Source: Nissolia schottii (lineage: Eukaryota > Streptophyta > Magnoliopsida > Fabales > Fabaceae). From it: DNA of 64,000 bases. The DNA lies in assembly GCA_003254905.1 (NCBI GenBank), contig QANU01105287.1, positions 180,055 to 244,054 on the forward strand, read 5' to 3'. The notes beneath the pieces are model-generated. The model searched no databases. It was not told where the DNA came from and saw only the letters and a list, made by a program, of their open reading frames with translations. The position numbers and the translations under genes are program-made. Of this stretch, positions 38,603 through 49,965 are shown piece by piece; position 1 is the stretch's first letter; each line of letters begins with the position of its first letter.

Positions 38603-40629
38603 ACAAACATTGATTTATCCTTATGAAGTGTTGATGTATATTCTCATTATGTTGATACATATGAATATTACGTTAATGTCTATGTTTATTATGAAGATAT
38701 CCACATGGTGATTGAGCCTGACGCTGGAGTGAGAGATTAACAGAAGAGGAGAGAGGGTCTGACTTGATAGATAGAGAAAAATGTATCAAGTTAATGTTGA
38801 TGCCTATTTTTATTATCTTTATGCCTAGTTCTAGGTCTGACGGGAGAGACAATATCACGTGATGGAAAGAGAGTGTGTGATTTGATGGAGAAAGAATATT
38901 CAAAAAACTGGAAAATAATTGCATTGATGTTATTCTTAATGTGCGTTGATACCACATACGCGAGTGTTGATGTCAAATGCACACGCATTACTGCGTCTGC
39001 GTTAGAGATATTACTCATTTTACCAAATACAACAATCTTCTCTTTTTCTTCCCCGTATATGATGTATATAGAGTGTTTGATCAGTACATTTAGTGTTTAA
39101 ATAGCACTGCTAAAAGAAAAAAGGTGGGGCTTGGTGTATTTAGGATCAAGTACAACTCCATATGACCCCATATTTCTAAATATATTAGAAATTGTGGGTA
39201 CCTCATCTTCTTGTCATTCAATTCAAACACATACATTGGCTTCTCAAATAAATAGCTATCTAGCGACATCTTCACGCTACATTCATAAAGAAACAAAACC
39301 AAAACAAGCTGGCATAACTTATTTCCAATTCTTCACATGGATTCCCCCTTCTCTTCTCTCCCACACTAATATTAGACTATTGTTTTGCACATCCCTTTGT
39401 CAGAATCCAACTCATATGTATACTATTATACTAGTAATTGGGTTTGGACCGTATACCTAATTAATTTGGCTTCACTCTCTAGATATATATCATAGCCACA
39501 TGATCAATGCACATTTGTTTTGGTGAACCTGCTGAAACCGAAATTAAGTGATTGTTGTAGTTTTGTTTTCGATTTTCGAAATCAAATGGTAATTATATAA
39601 CTTATCATTTTGAACCAAATAAATTACTTAAATAATGGGATTGATTTGATCAGTTTTTTTACGAGGAAAATGGTCATCGGTATTCATTAAAATGAATGGC
39701 ATCGGCAAATTTGTCTTCAAGTAGGAATCATAGCATCTACTTCCTTAATTGAGTTTATAGTTCACAAAATGATTAATCATTGTTTCAAGCGGTGAATACA
39801 ATAAAAGACAAAAAAAAAACAACAAATTTTTGGACCTACAGTTTCTACCAATTGTAAAAAGAAAATGATTTGTTTTCCTGCCATTAGTTATTGCTCCAAT
39901 TAATTTTCACCTTAATTTTTAGTTTACGTGAAAGAACTTCAATTCAAACAACAGGAGAAATGCTAGTTCTTATTTTTTCATTTCCTTAAAGGATTAGTCC
40001 ATATATATTTCTCTAATTAAAGATGTCCCTATAGTTCAATTTATTTTGATTTTGGTCCCCCAATAATCAGAACTCAAACAATAAAAAATCATGAGGGCTT
40101 ATAGAGGGGATGGGATCCAACGCATAAGGGAGATCAGCGAGTAGCATTGAGCCTTGCGCGGCATTTGGTTAGGACAAAACATATCAAGACGCCAAGTTCA
40201 CGCTCACGGGACGTCACATTTGACTAATTTATTTACTTTTTATTTTTTTTCATGAATTCAGATTTTGACAAGTATATATATAAGATGAATAAGAGAATGA
40301 GCTACAATAAAAAGTATGATAAACAAGCATTTCTCTTTAAGAATTCACAGGACGTACTTTAAGTGTCATAGATGTCAATAACCATCTTTCCCATCGTGAA
40401 GGACGGAATCTTGACCTCTTGGTCATAATGACTCCGATGCCACGTGTTTTCGGTGGTTTTCGGTATTATCGTCGATAATAAATAATTCGACAAGTCCACC
40501 TTGATTCAAGGTCTCAATTCGAGGAACTAAAACAGTTCCTCTTATGGAGTCTCAAAAACGTAATTATCGAAATGCCTAAAAAATGTATCCCTTGTGTCAA
40601 TGCATTGTTCATGATAGATAACACTGGAG

Positions 40630-41050
40630 TTGTTAATTTAAGATTTTTATATATGTAAACTCATGTTTTCAGTTCTAGAGTGATGTGTACAAATAATAAT
40701 GTTAGAACACTTGAGTATGAATGCTAATTTAAGGTTTTTGTAAGTATACAATCAAGTTTCAGTTCTAGAGTGATGTGCTTGACAGTAAATGTATAGAAAC
40801 TTGAAAGAATGAGTAATGTATAGAATTACTCAACAGTTTGAACTATCAATGCCAATATGTAGCTTTTGTATGCAACTTAATTGTTAGAACCAAGTTCTAG
40901 TTCCATAGTTAGTAGCACAATAGCAATTATTAAGAACTTGACAATGAAGAATTTCTTTTATGGTGTTTGTTCATTTAAGTTTCAATTCCGGAGTGGTGAG
41001 TACAAGAACTTATTTATAGAAACTCAAACTATAGGAAACAATGTCTTACA
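40630..41050. repeat. Degenerate tandem repeats, period about 100-120
   Basis: The words aatttaag...ttttt...gta and cagttctagagtgatgtg recur at about 40637-40690 and 40730-40782. Weaker versions are at about 40855-40910 (aagttctagttccatag) and 40973-41005 (caattccggagtggtgag). The copies are strongly diverged. It may be part of an LTR. Confidence 0.55.
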
Positions 41051-41323
41051 AACAAGTTTGGTGTAACGGAATTACAAGTAAAGATAAAAATGAAAAGATA
41101 ACGTGTTTAATCCTAAAAAGGGAAAAGAAAAGGTGAAGTTCAGGATGTGTACTTAGCTTTTCTTGTGCTCTGAGTAGCCATTGAAGGCATGAGGGTGAGC
41201 GTGTGAGAGTGTTTGCAAGTGTGTAATCCTAAGAACTCCCATAAAAATATGCTTGATGGGTTCTATTTATAGAGAAACTTGAGCCTTGACGGTTACATAA
41301 CCACTTTCTGGCTCCCTTGTGTC

Positions 41324-42827
41324 TGTTGAAAGCTTTTTTACACTCTCTTTGTTTAATAATATATCCTTCTTTACAGCTTTCAGATCCTCAATGGATCCAA
41401 TTGTAGTATAGTCAGGTATAGTCGAGGAGTCGCAAAAATACCATTCTTGAGTTTGTTAATTAAACAATAAGATGAAGGATTGGTAAATTGATTGATAGTT
41501 AAATAAACCAAATAAAGAACATAAAAGATAAATAGGCAACAAATCAGAGGTAGATCAGGAAGCTTGTTGGGAATTGAATCCTATTATAGTTTCATGTATC
41601 CATTTACTTAGTACAACAGAATTATCATTTCATTGATTCATCGCCACCAGTTCTTAACTTGTTCATCGCTTTCGCGCATGAAAAGATCGTCAGGTTTCCT
41701 TTGTTATGCCGTCACTTTCGCGCACAAACATAACAAAGTAAACCAGCGTTATTCCAGATGTTAAAATGACTAATAACCCTAACTCTATCTCTAGCAATTA
41801 GGTTTACCAGGTGAATTGATTTAGTTCCAACTTATGATGCCGCTCTCGCGCACAATCAACCAGTCTAAAATCATGCTTTAGGTAGCTAAGCTAAAACAAG
41901 CATTAAGCGTAAAATCATTCAAGCAAATCATAGAAACTGATAAATTCATAATGCAAAAGTTACATGGATACAATCATACTATAATAATCATCAAAATCCC
42001 AACAACAAGAGGATTAGAATCCATCTTACAAGAGAATCTTAGAGGCAAGGTGATGGATGCTTACCATGACACATTCTCACGGTGTCATGACAACGACCAT
42101 CGTGCTTCCTTGATCACTCCTGGCTCCTTCACTGACCTCCTCTTTGTTGCTAAACTAAACTAAGCTTTGGAGTAAAAATGAAAATGTAAAAGAATGAATG
42201 TTTGATGGGAGAAGAGATTGTTTTTAAGAGTGCCTCGGGTCCTCTGTTTATAGGAAAAATTCGAGCACTTCGCTGAGAGGTAGGGTACTTCTGCTAAGCG
42301 GTGTAATGATGACACCGCTGAGCGGATAGGTAATATCGCTGAGCGGTTTAATCAAAGTGGCCGCTTATTGGCTGCTCTTCTGACAGATTCCTGGCGGCGA
42401 CAACTGGTGGCGGCGGCGACAGTTGGCCTCATAAATGCGCCGGCGGCAAGTGGGCACAGCAAGCATAATCGTTGAGCGGCTCGGGTGCATCGTTGAGCGG
42501 TGCACAGTGCAAGGTGGCTGCAGGCTTTTTGCAGGGCGACGCCAGGCTGTGGCGGTGCCAGCCTTTTGGCGGCTGCAAGTGGCTCGGTTGCGTTATTGCT
42601 CAGCGGGTTGGTGTTTACCGCTGAGCGATAAACCTTTAGGCGTTGAGCGGCTTGTTGTTTCCGCTGAGCGGCTTCGCTTCTGACTTTGTCTTTTTGCTGC
42701 TTTCGCCTCCTTTGCTCTTTGTTCCATTCTTTGTGGGATTGTCTTTAATTAATATGCTTGCATCCATCTTTAGAAATATATTATAAATCCTACAAAAGTG
42801 GAAAATTTAGTTAGATAATTCATTAAA
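41324..42827 (-). mobile_element. LTR, same family as 35239-36693, left copy (cut at N 42828)
   Basis: It starts with the same tgttgaaagc end and aligns along the whole length with the solo LTR at 35239, but stops at the lone N about 65 bases before the expected end. The GC-rich middle (42260-42680) has many ctgagcgg/ccgctgagcg motifs. The ORF 42435-42683 lies in this stretch and is not a gene. Confidence 0.85.
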
Positions 42828-42828
42828 N

Positions 42829-44191
42829 AAAAGATAAATAGGCAACAAATCAGAGGTAGATTAGGAAGCTTGTTGGGAATTGAATCCTATCATAGTTTAA
42901 TATATCCATTTACTTAGTACAACAGAATTATTATTTCATTAATTCCTCGCCACCAGTTCTTAACTTGTTCATCGCTTTCGCGCATGAAAAGATCGTCAGG
43001 TTTCCTTTGTTATGCTGTCACTTTCGCGCACAAACATAAAAAAGTAAACCAGTTATTCCAGATGTTAAAACGACTAATAACCCTAACTCTATCTCTAGCA
43101 ATTAGGTTTACCAGATGAGTTGATTTAGTTCCAACTTATGATGCCGCTCTCGCACGCAATCAAGCAGTCTAAAATCATGCTTTAGGTAGCTAAGCTAAAA
43201 CAAGCATTAAGCATAAAATCATTCAAGCAAATCATAGAAACTGATAAATTCATAATGTAAAAGTTACATGGATACAATCATACTATAATAATCATCAAAA
43301 TCCCAACAACAAGAGGATTAGAAATCCATCTTACAAGAGAATCTCAGAGGCAAGGTGATGGACGCTTACCATGACACATTCTCACGCTGTCATGACAACG
43401 GCCGTCGTGCTTCCTTGATCACTCCTGGCTCCTTCACTGGCCTCCTCTTTGTTGCTAAACTAAACTAAGCTTTGGAGTAAAAATGAAAATGTAAAAGAAT
43501 GAATGTTTGATGGGAGAAGAGATTGTTTTTAAGAGTGCCTCGGGTCCTCTATTTATAGGCAAAATTCGAGCACTTCGCTGAGCGGTAGGGTACTTCTACT
43601 GAGCGGTGTAATGATGACACCACTGAGCGGATAGGTAATATCGCTGAGCGGTTTAATCAAAGTGGCCGCTTATTGGCTGCTCTTTTGACAGATTCCTGGC
43701 GGCGACAACTGGTGGTGGCGGCAACAGCTGGCCTCATAAATGCGCTGGCGACAAGTGGGCATGACGAGCATAATCGCTAAGCGGCTCGGGTGCATCGTTG
43801 AGCGGTGTGCAGTGCAAGGCGGCTGCAGGCTTTTTGCAGGACGACGCCAGGCTGTGGCGGTGCCAGCCTGTTGGCGGCTGCAAGTGGCTCGGTTGCGTTA
43901 TCGCTCAGCGGGTTGGTGTTTACCGCTGAGCGATAAACCTTGAGGCGCTGAGTGACCTGTTGTTTTTGCTGAGTGGCTTCGCTTCTGACTTTATCTTTTT
44001 GTTGTTTTCGCCTCCTTTGCTCTTTGTTCCATTCTTTGTGGGATTGTCTTTAATTAATATGCTTGCATCCATCTTTAGAAATATATTATAAATCCTACAA
44101 AAGTGGAAAATTTAGTTAGATAATTCGTTAAAACCTAAGCAGATAGGTGTCATTTTACTGGTTGAATTTTGTGCAAATATGACATTTATCA
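42829..44191 (-). mobile_element. LTR, same family, right copy (start missing at N)
   Basis: It lacks roughly the first 200 bases, then follows the left copy closely with scattered differences, and ends atttatca at 44191. The bases just after the N equal an internal stretch of the left copy, so this could be two LTRs of one element with its interior lost in a gap, or two unmerged versions of a single LTR. The 5-mers outside the pair (gtgtc left, gtcat right) do not match. Confidence 0.85.
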
Positions 44192-44990
44192 GTCATCAAT
44201 CTTGAATCATGATCCATAGCGTCGAGCTCAACTTGTCATGGGAAAAATAAAATTTTAATATTGCATGATGCCCCCTGGGAATATTTCATTTCAACAACAC
44301 TTGGGTGGGGAAGAATGACAAATTTTAGTTGTTTTGAATAATGTGTTCTTTTACGTAACATGCCTTTGTGTTATAATATTTGGCCACTCCTTAATTTTGA
44401 CTTCATTAACTTTGAGTTTCCCATTTAATAGTTATTTATTAAAAAATAATTTATTTAAACCTTGACGTTTGGGTTTTCTATTAACCGTAATGATGACCTC
44501 TTTCTTTCTCACGATTTGATATGGTCCATATCCCAGAGCAGTTATAACTGTGAGATCTCCTCTAATGGGACGTGCATGTCCCCTCTACCTGTATCTTCTT
44601 ATTAATGCTACGAGGGGTTGTAAAAGCCTCAACTTGGCTTTTTATTTACTCTTGCTTGAACATTTTCTAATCACCTCTTCATTTAAAGAAAAGTTTTTTT
44701 TTCCTTCTTTTATCCTCTCAAACCCATTTTTTTTTTCTCTCTAGCTACTCATTAGGCCCCACAAGTCCTCATTTCCATGGCTTCCAAGAACCTAAAAGTA
44801 ATAACTTCTTCTTCTCAACTTGTCTCTGAATGCAAGCAACAATTTGTACCTGAACTTGATGTGGAAAAGTCAAAGCTCTAGAAGACAAAGGTACTACTCC
44901 CTTTTATTGTGGGTGACAAGACTCATGTTTGAATGCCTTAGCTGGACAACCCCATAAGTCTAAATACCTTATATTGACTTTTTTCCAGTT
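44192..44990. other. Intergenic, no gene seen
   Basis: AT-rich DNA between the LTR pair and a copia remnant. The ORF at 44550-44744 has no recognisable family. The interval could be the lower part of the copia element or of an outer LTR, but I cannot show it. Confidence 0.4.
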
Positions 44991-46780
44991 CATAATTCAT
45001 AAAGGGATTTAAGTCACTACTTTAGTTGGAACTTTTTGAAAGATATAGGCTGCAACTTTTATGACTCTTCCAAGAGTGATTCTTGTAAGATAGTGTGATT
45101 AATCATACTTCTATGTACTTTAATGTTTTATTTTGTCCCTCAATAATACCATTCATACTAGGAGTACCTAGCATGATATATACATAGAGAGACGATACAA
45201 TACTTCTATATGAATTTGGCATATAATCCTAGATGTTGTTCACTTGATCCATCATATCTACCATAGTATCTACCACTATAGTCAAAATAGATGACCTTAA
45301 TGCTTTTGCCAAGTTGATTTTTAGCTCAGTCTTAAATTACTTGAACATGTCCAATGATTGAAACTTCTCATAAAAGAGAAAAAAGGTTGCCGTAACAAAA
45401 AATAGTCTTCGAAATTAATAAGCCATTCCATGAAACCAGAGGGAATAGCCACAAAAACTGTATGTGTAAGTCCAAAGACATCCTGAGATTTATTGGTACC
45501 TAATCTCATTATGTTTGCATCTTTACCTTAAAGTACAAAACACGACCATAAAAAGTCTATAAAATAAAAGGGATCAACAATTCTCAATGATTAATTGCAC
45601 TTACCTGGAAAAAATTTCATGCAAGGTTTCATTAAAAGAGGCAATAGTGTGTGTGTGTGTATATATATATAAAACTATTCGAATTATGACAAAGAAGTAA
45701 TTTGATTGTTTCTAAATGACTAAGAATAACTAAATTTTCCTAAAACAAAGACCAAACCCAAATTTTGTCTAAAAGACAATAAAATATTTGTCTATTTCAA
45801 ATTCAAATAATAACAAATCTTTAACAATAATTCAAAAGTCCCTATTGCCTTAACTTTCACCAATTTGTCATTGCCATGTATAGATGAATCTTTCAGCATC
45901 ATTTGGCTTTTAACAACTCAAACAACTTTGCTTGGACACAGTTATGTGAGTAATAGAACCAAAATCTACACACCAAATATGTGTTGGTACTGACGTTAAA
46001 TTAACCTCAGAACAATCCAAAATGAGAAGTGTGTCTTTCCTTATACACCAAGCGTGATATTTGACACAATCGTTCTTCATGTGCCCATAACTCTAACAGA
46101 AGTTTTTTTTAAAATAAGTTCAGATCTGACTTTATTACTCAAAAATCGAATAGGGATACAAATAAATTCCTAATGTTGTTTCTTTTGAGGTGGACAAATT
46201 CTGCAGCTTCATTATCTTAATTTATTTTAACATTCTTGTCCTTAGAGGTATTTGCTAAGTGAGTACTTTCAATCTTTTCTTTCTTTACCATTTCTTTTTC
46301 TAGTACACAATGAGAAATGAGCTCATTAGGAGGCCAGTTATCCTTTTGTCAGTTATAACTGACTTTACAAAAATTGAATTGTACTAGAACAGAAACCAAA
46401 ACTAAATGCCCAAACAATTATCAAATAGCTCTAACTTTATTTCCTTTAGCTTTGAAGCAAGATGAGACATGCTCATGATATACTCCCTTATATTTCCTTT
46501 CACTTTATGCCTAATTGAAATCACATTCATTGTAATCGAACTTGTTTTAGCCGTATCGTTTTTGGCAAAACACCCCCCTTTTAAATTTTCTTTAAGAAAA
46601 TTCCTTGTCAATGGTAACCTTTTTGGACATAGTGCCCTTGAATGTTTATGAAATTATACAAATCATGATAATGAGATTCATGCAATTTGAACTATCCCAC
46701 TTCTCAAAGTCCCATTGGAACTTTTATCCGTAGGAGCAGGGAGTTGTTCAATCCTTAGCGCAAATTAGTTTCATTCCTCA
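44991..46780 (-). mobile_element. Degenerate Ty1-copia retrotransposon (gag, protease, integrase core)
   Basis: On the minus strand, from high to low coordinates, four parts are seen. A copia gag (UBN2-type) block is at about 46611-46402 with NIREYIMSMSHLASKLK, followed by PNELISHCV-like text near 46330. A damaged zinc-knuckle tail GHMKNDCVKYHAW lies near 46080. Protease-region text includes WCVDFGSITHI, where DSGA is usual, and KPNDAERFIYMGND. Integrase core debris at about 45400-45000 includes text like MLGTPSMNG. Stops and frameshifts are everywhere and no reverse transcriptase was recognised. It is a different lineage from the copy at 20283. Confidence 0.8.
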
Positions 46781-47657
46781 TAGAAATAAAGTTGATGTTA
46801 ATAAATATAATAAAAGCAAAAAAATATGACTAATAATATTCACGTATGTTTGAAAACAAATTTTAAAATTCATAAGGTCCACATAAGATACCAATCACAA
46901 GATTAATATTTAATCTTTGGATAGAAATATTAACTTGTTAGTGGTACTCTTGGTGTAGTAATCAAATATTAACAATAAATCCTGTCAAACAATAAGTTTG
47001 TCTTTGGACCGACTTATTATTCACGTGGAACCTAATAATTGGCACGTATTTATTACAACATGCGTTCATAAAATTCGGCCAAATACAAACATTCCTTTCG
47101 GCCGATCAATATTTGCATGAATCACATGCCCACGACCTTCCTTATGTTCCTACTTTGGCAACATGTTATCTCAATCAATTTACTTAATGAATATAATTCA
47201 ATCCAAAATTAACACAATATGATTCAAAATATTTATTATTACAAGTGTTCATATAATTCAATCAAATATTGATTTTCCTTTGGGCCGACCAATATTTACA
47301 TGAATTATACGCTCACAATTTTTCTTATGTTCTAAAATGAACTGACATGAACAATAGAGACTACTTTGGTAGCATATTATTTCAATCAATTTATCTCAAA
47401 ACTCGTTTCCTTGTAGATAATTAATCCAAAGAACACAAAATGATTCAAAATAATATCAAAATAAGGGTCAAATTTTTTTTACATGAGACATGAATCACAT
47501 TGATATATTTCATATCCAAAAGTTTAATTGATTGGTTATCAAAATATTTACAAAATATTAAAGTTTCTATCATATCCTTAACAATAATTTTCCAAAAACT
47601 AAGGATATACAATATAAGGATAAAATCAATCAAAATCTTACAAACATCAAAATCCTT
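46781..47657. other. Intergenic, no gene seen
   Basis: AT-rich. Two stretches (about 47060-47180 and 47240-47370) share the words ttcggcc/tgggccgaccaatattt, atgaat and cttatgttc, so they may be an old tandem duplication. The LTR of the neighbouring copia element could lie here, but no ends were fixed. Confidence 0.4.
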
Positions 47658-49436
47658 GCAAAAAAATATTTCAATCCAAATCCATATTGAATCAAAGCAA
47701 ATAAAAAAGACATCACTACAAGAAACATGCTAATTACCGTCAAAGCATTACCGCCGGTTCTTCATTGTACAATATTACTGTCAGAAAGCTAAAAAAAAAC
47801 TGACGGTAACGACTTTTAGAATGAATCGGAGCAATTTTGGCCACCATAAAAAAAAATTAGACGGTAAAACTGACGATAAAGTTTGGCCCCTAATGGCTTG
47901 TGGTGGCACGAAGCAGTTACCATCGACAACTTCCGACGGTAAAACAAAAAAATAAATATGAATTTAATAATATTTTTATTCTAAAATTACTGTCAGAAAA
48001 GTTCGACGATAAATTTAATAATAATAAATCATAGCTTCTTTTGTTAATAATAACAATTTAAAATTCAATTATTACCCTTACTATCAGAACATTCTGACGG
48101 TAAATTGACAAAAGAAAATAAGTGGTCGCGTCTCTGTTAGGATGTAATTTCAAAGTAGTTACCGTCGGCAACTTCTGACGGTAACGTTCAAAATATTAGG
48201 GGACACGTGTTCCTCACGTTCTTAACATTCGACTAGTTACCATCGAAAATTTTCAACGGTAACGTCTTGAAATATGAGGGGGCACGTGTGTTCCCCGCAT
48301 TCGTACGTAATGTTCGACTAGTTACAGTAAAAAAATTTTGACGGTAACTTCTCGAAATATGAGGAGACAGATGTCTTTCCCATATTTGTAACGGTCGACA
48401 AGTTTAGGGTTTAGGGTTGATTAATGGCCACGAAGTGGTGGAGGTTATATATAGAGCCTCCGTCCCCTCCCTCCCTCATTCATTCCTGCTCTCCTTGAAC
48501 TCCCTCTCCCTACCACCGCCACCACCGTTTTGCCACCACCACNGCAAAAAAATATTTCAATCCAAATCCATATTGAATCAAAGCAAATAAAAAGGACATC
48601 ACTACAAGAAACATGCTAATTACCGTCAAAGCATGCATTACCGCCGGTTCTTCATTCTACAATATTACTGTCAGAAAGCTCAAAAAAAACTGACGGTAAC
48701 GACTTTTAGAATGAATCGGAGCAATTTTGGCCACGATTACCATAAAAAAAAAAATTAGACGGTACAACTGACGATAAAGTTTGGCCCCTAATGGCTTGTA
48801 GTGGCACGAAGCAGTTACCATCGACAACTTCCGACGGTAAAACAAAAAAATAAATATGAATTTAATAATATTTTTTATTCTAAAATTATTGTCAGAAAAG
48901 TTCGACGATAAATTTAATAATAATAAATCATAGCTTCTTTTGTTAATAATAACAATTTAAAATTCAATTATTACCCTTACTATCAGAACATTCTGACGGT
49001 AAATTGACAAAAGAAAATAAGTGGTCACGTCTCTATTAGGATGTAATTCCAAAGTAGTTACCGTCGGCAACTTCTGACGGTAACGTCTCAAAATATTAGG
49101 GGAAACATGTGTTCCTCACGTTCTTAACATTTGACTAGTTACCATCGAAAATTTTCGGTAACGTCTTGAAATATGAGGGGACACGTGTTCCCCGCATTCG
49201 TACGTAACGTTCGACTAGTTACCGTAAAAAAATTTTGACGGTAACTTCTCGAAATATGAGGAGACATATGTCTTTCCCATATTTGTAATGGTCGACAAGT
49301 TACAGTCGGAAATTTCCAGTGGTAACGAACTAATGTCATTAATGGCCACGAGTCCGTCCCCTCCCTCCCTCATTCATTCCTGCTCTCCTTGAACTCCCTC
49401 TCCCTACCACCGCCACCACCGTTTTGCCACCACCAC
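47658..49436. repeat. Direct duplication of about 890 bp joined by a single N at 48543
   Basis: Bases 47658-48542 recur as 48544-49436. The base after the N restarts the first copy exactly, and the last bases before the N equal the end of the second copy. Several differences exist. Near the right end the first copy has ggttatatatagagcc, where the second has a different stretch with another accgtc-like motif. The pattern fits an unmerged contig or haplotype overlap better than an ordinary tandem duplication. Confidence 0.85.
47714..48542 (+). mobile_element. CACTA (En/Spm-type) transposon end with subterminal repeats
   Basis: It starts cactacaagaaa, a typical CACTA terminus. Over the next 650 bases the octamer gacggtaa, or its reverse complement, occurs about ten times in both orientations, the subterminal repeat pattern that CACTA transposases bind. 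It leads to a TATA-like ttatatatagag at about 48446. The second version starts at 48600. No opposite end and no transposase of the same set were found. Confidence 0.8.
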
Positions 49437-49965
49437 GACCCTCCTTACCACCACATTGCCACCACCCTCCCTACCATCATAGGGTTGATGCTGTTGCTGC
49501 CGCCACTACCATTTAAATCTAACACTTTAAGATTAGTTTTTTTTTCTTATTTTTTGGATAGATTATATTAAGTTGTTAGATTAAAATTATGTTAGGTTGG
49601 TAGATTTAACTAATTATGTTTGGTTGTTAGATTAAGCTTTTGAATTATGTTGTTGGATTAAAATAATTTTGTTAGGTTGTTAGATTAATTTTTTAATAAG
49701 TTTTAATTAGGTTGTTAATTTTTTTAGATTTGTAAAATGTTATATTAATTTTGTTATATTATATGTTATAATATCTGTTATATTAATTAGGTTTGCTTTT
49801 GTTAGATTATATGTTATATTAATTATGTTATGTTATATTAGGTTAATTAATTTAGGCTAATGTTTAGGTTAATTAATTATGTTTTGTTAAATTTTTTATT
49901 TTAGGTTAATGTTTAAATTTTTAATTTTAATAATATTTAATTAAGTTTATTATATTTAGTTAGTT
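49437..49965. other. C-rich stretch then AT-rich DNA, no gene
   Basis: The first 80 bases are ccaccacc-rich and continue the CACTA-derived leader. The rest is a degenerate run of words like taggttgttagatta repeated many times (49560-49900), probably simple-sequence drift. Confidence 0.45.

Larger units (their letters stand above)
38279..41323. other. Intergenic, repeat-derived, no gene seen
   Basis: The part 38350-38950 looks like a decayed foldback: tatcaaatcacacgctctct on the left opposes gagagtgtgtgatttgatgg on the right, with repeated catcaaca/tgttgatg words between. ORFs such as 38673-38957 and 39131-39460 have no recognisable content. A TATA-like ttctatttatagag at about 41260 suggests that another LTR surrounds the insertion at 41324. 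Confidence 0.45.

Noticed and set aside
36127-43943. ORFs 36127-36417, 36440-36634, 42435-42683 and 43740-43943 as genes
   Set aside because: All lie in the GC-rich motif array of LTR copies; their similarity to each other reflects the repeat, not protein conservation.
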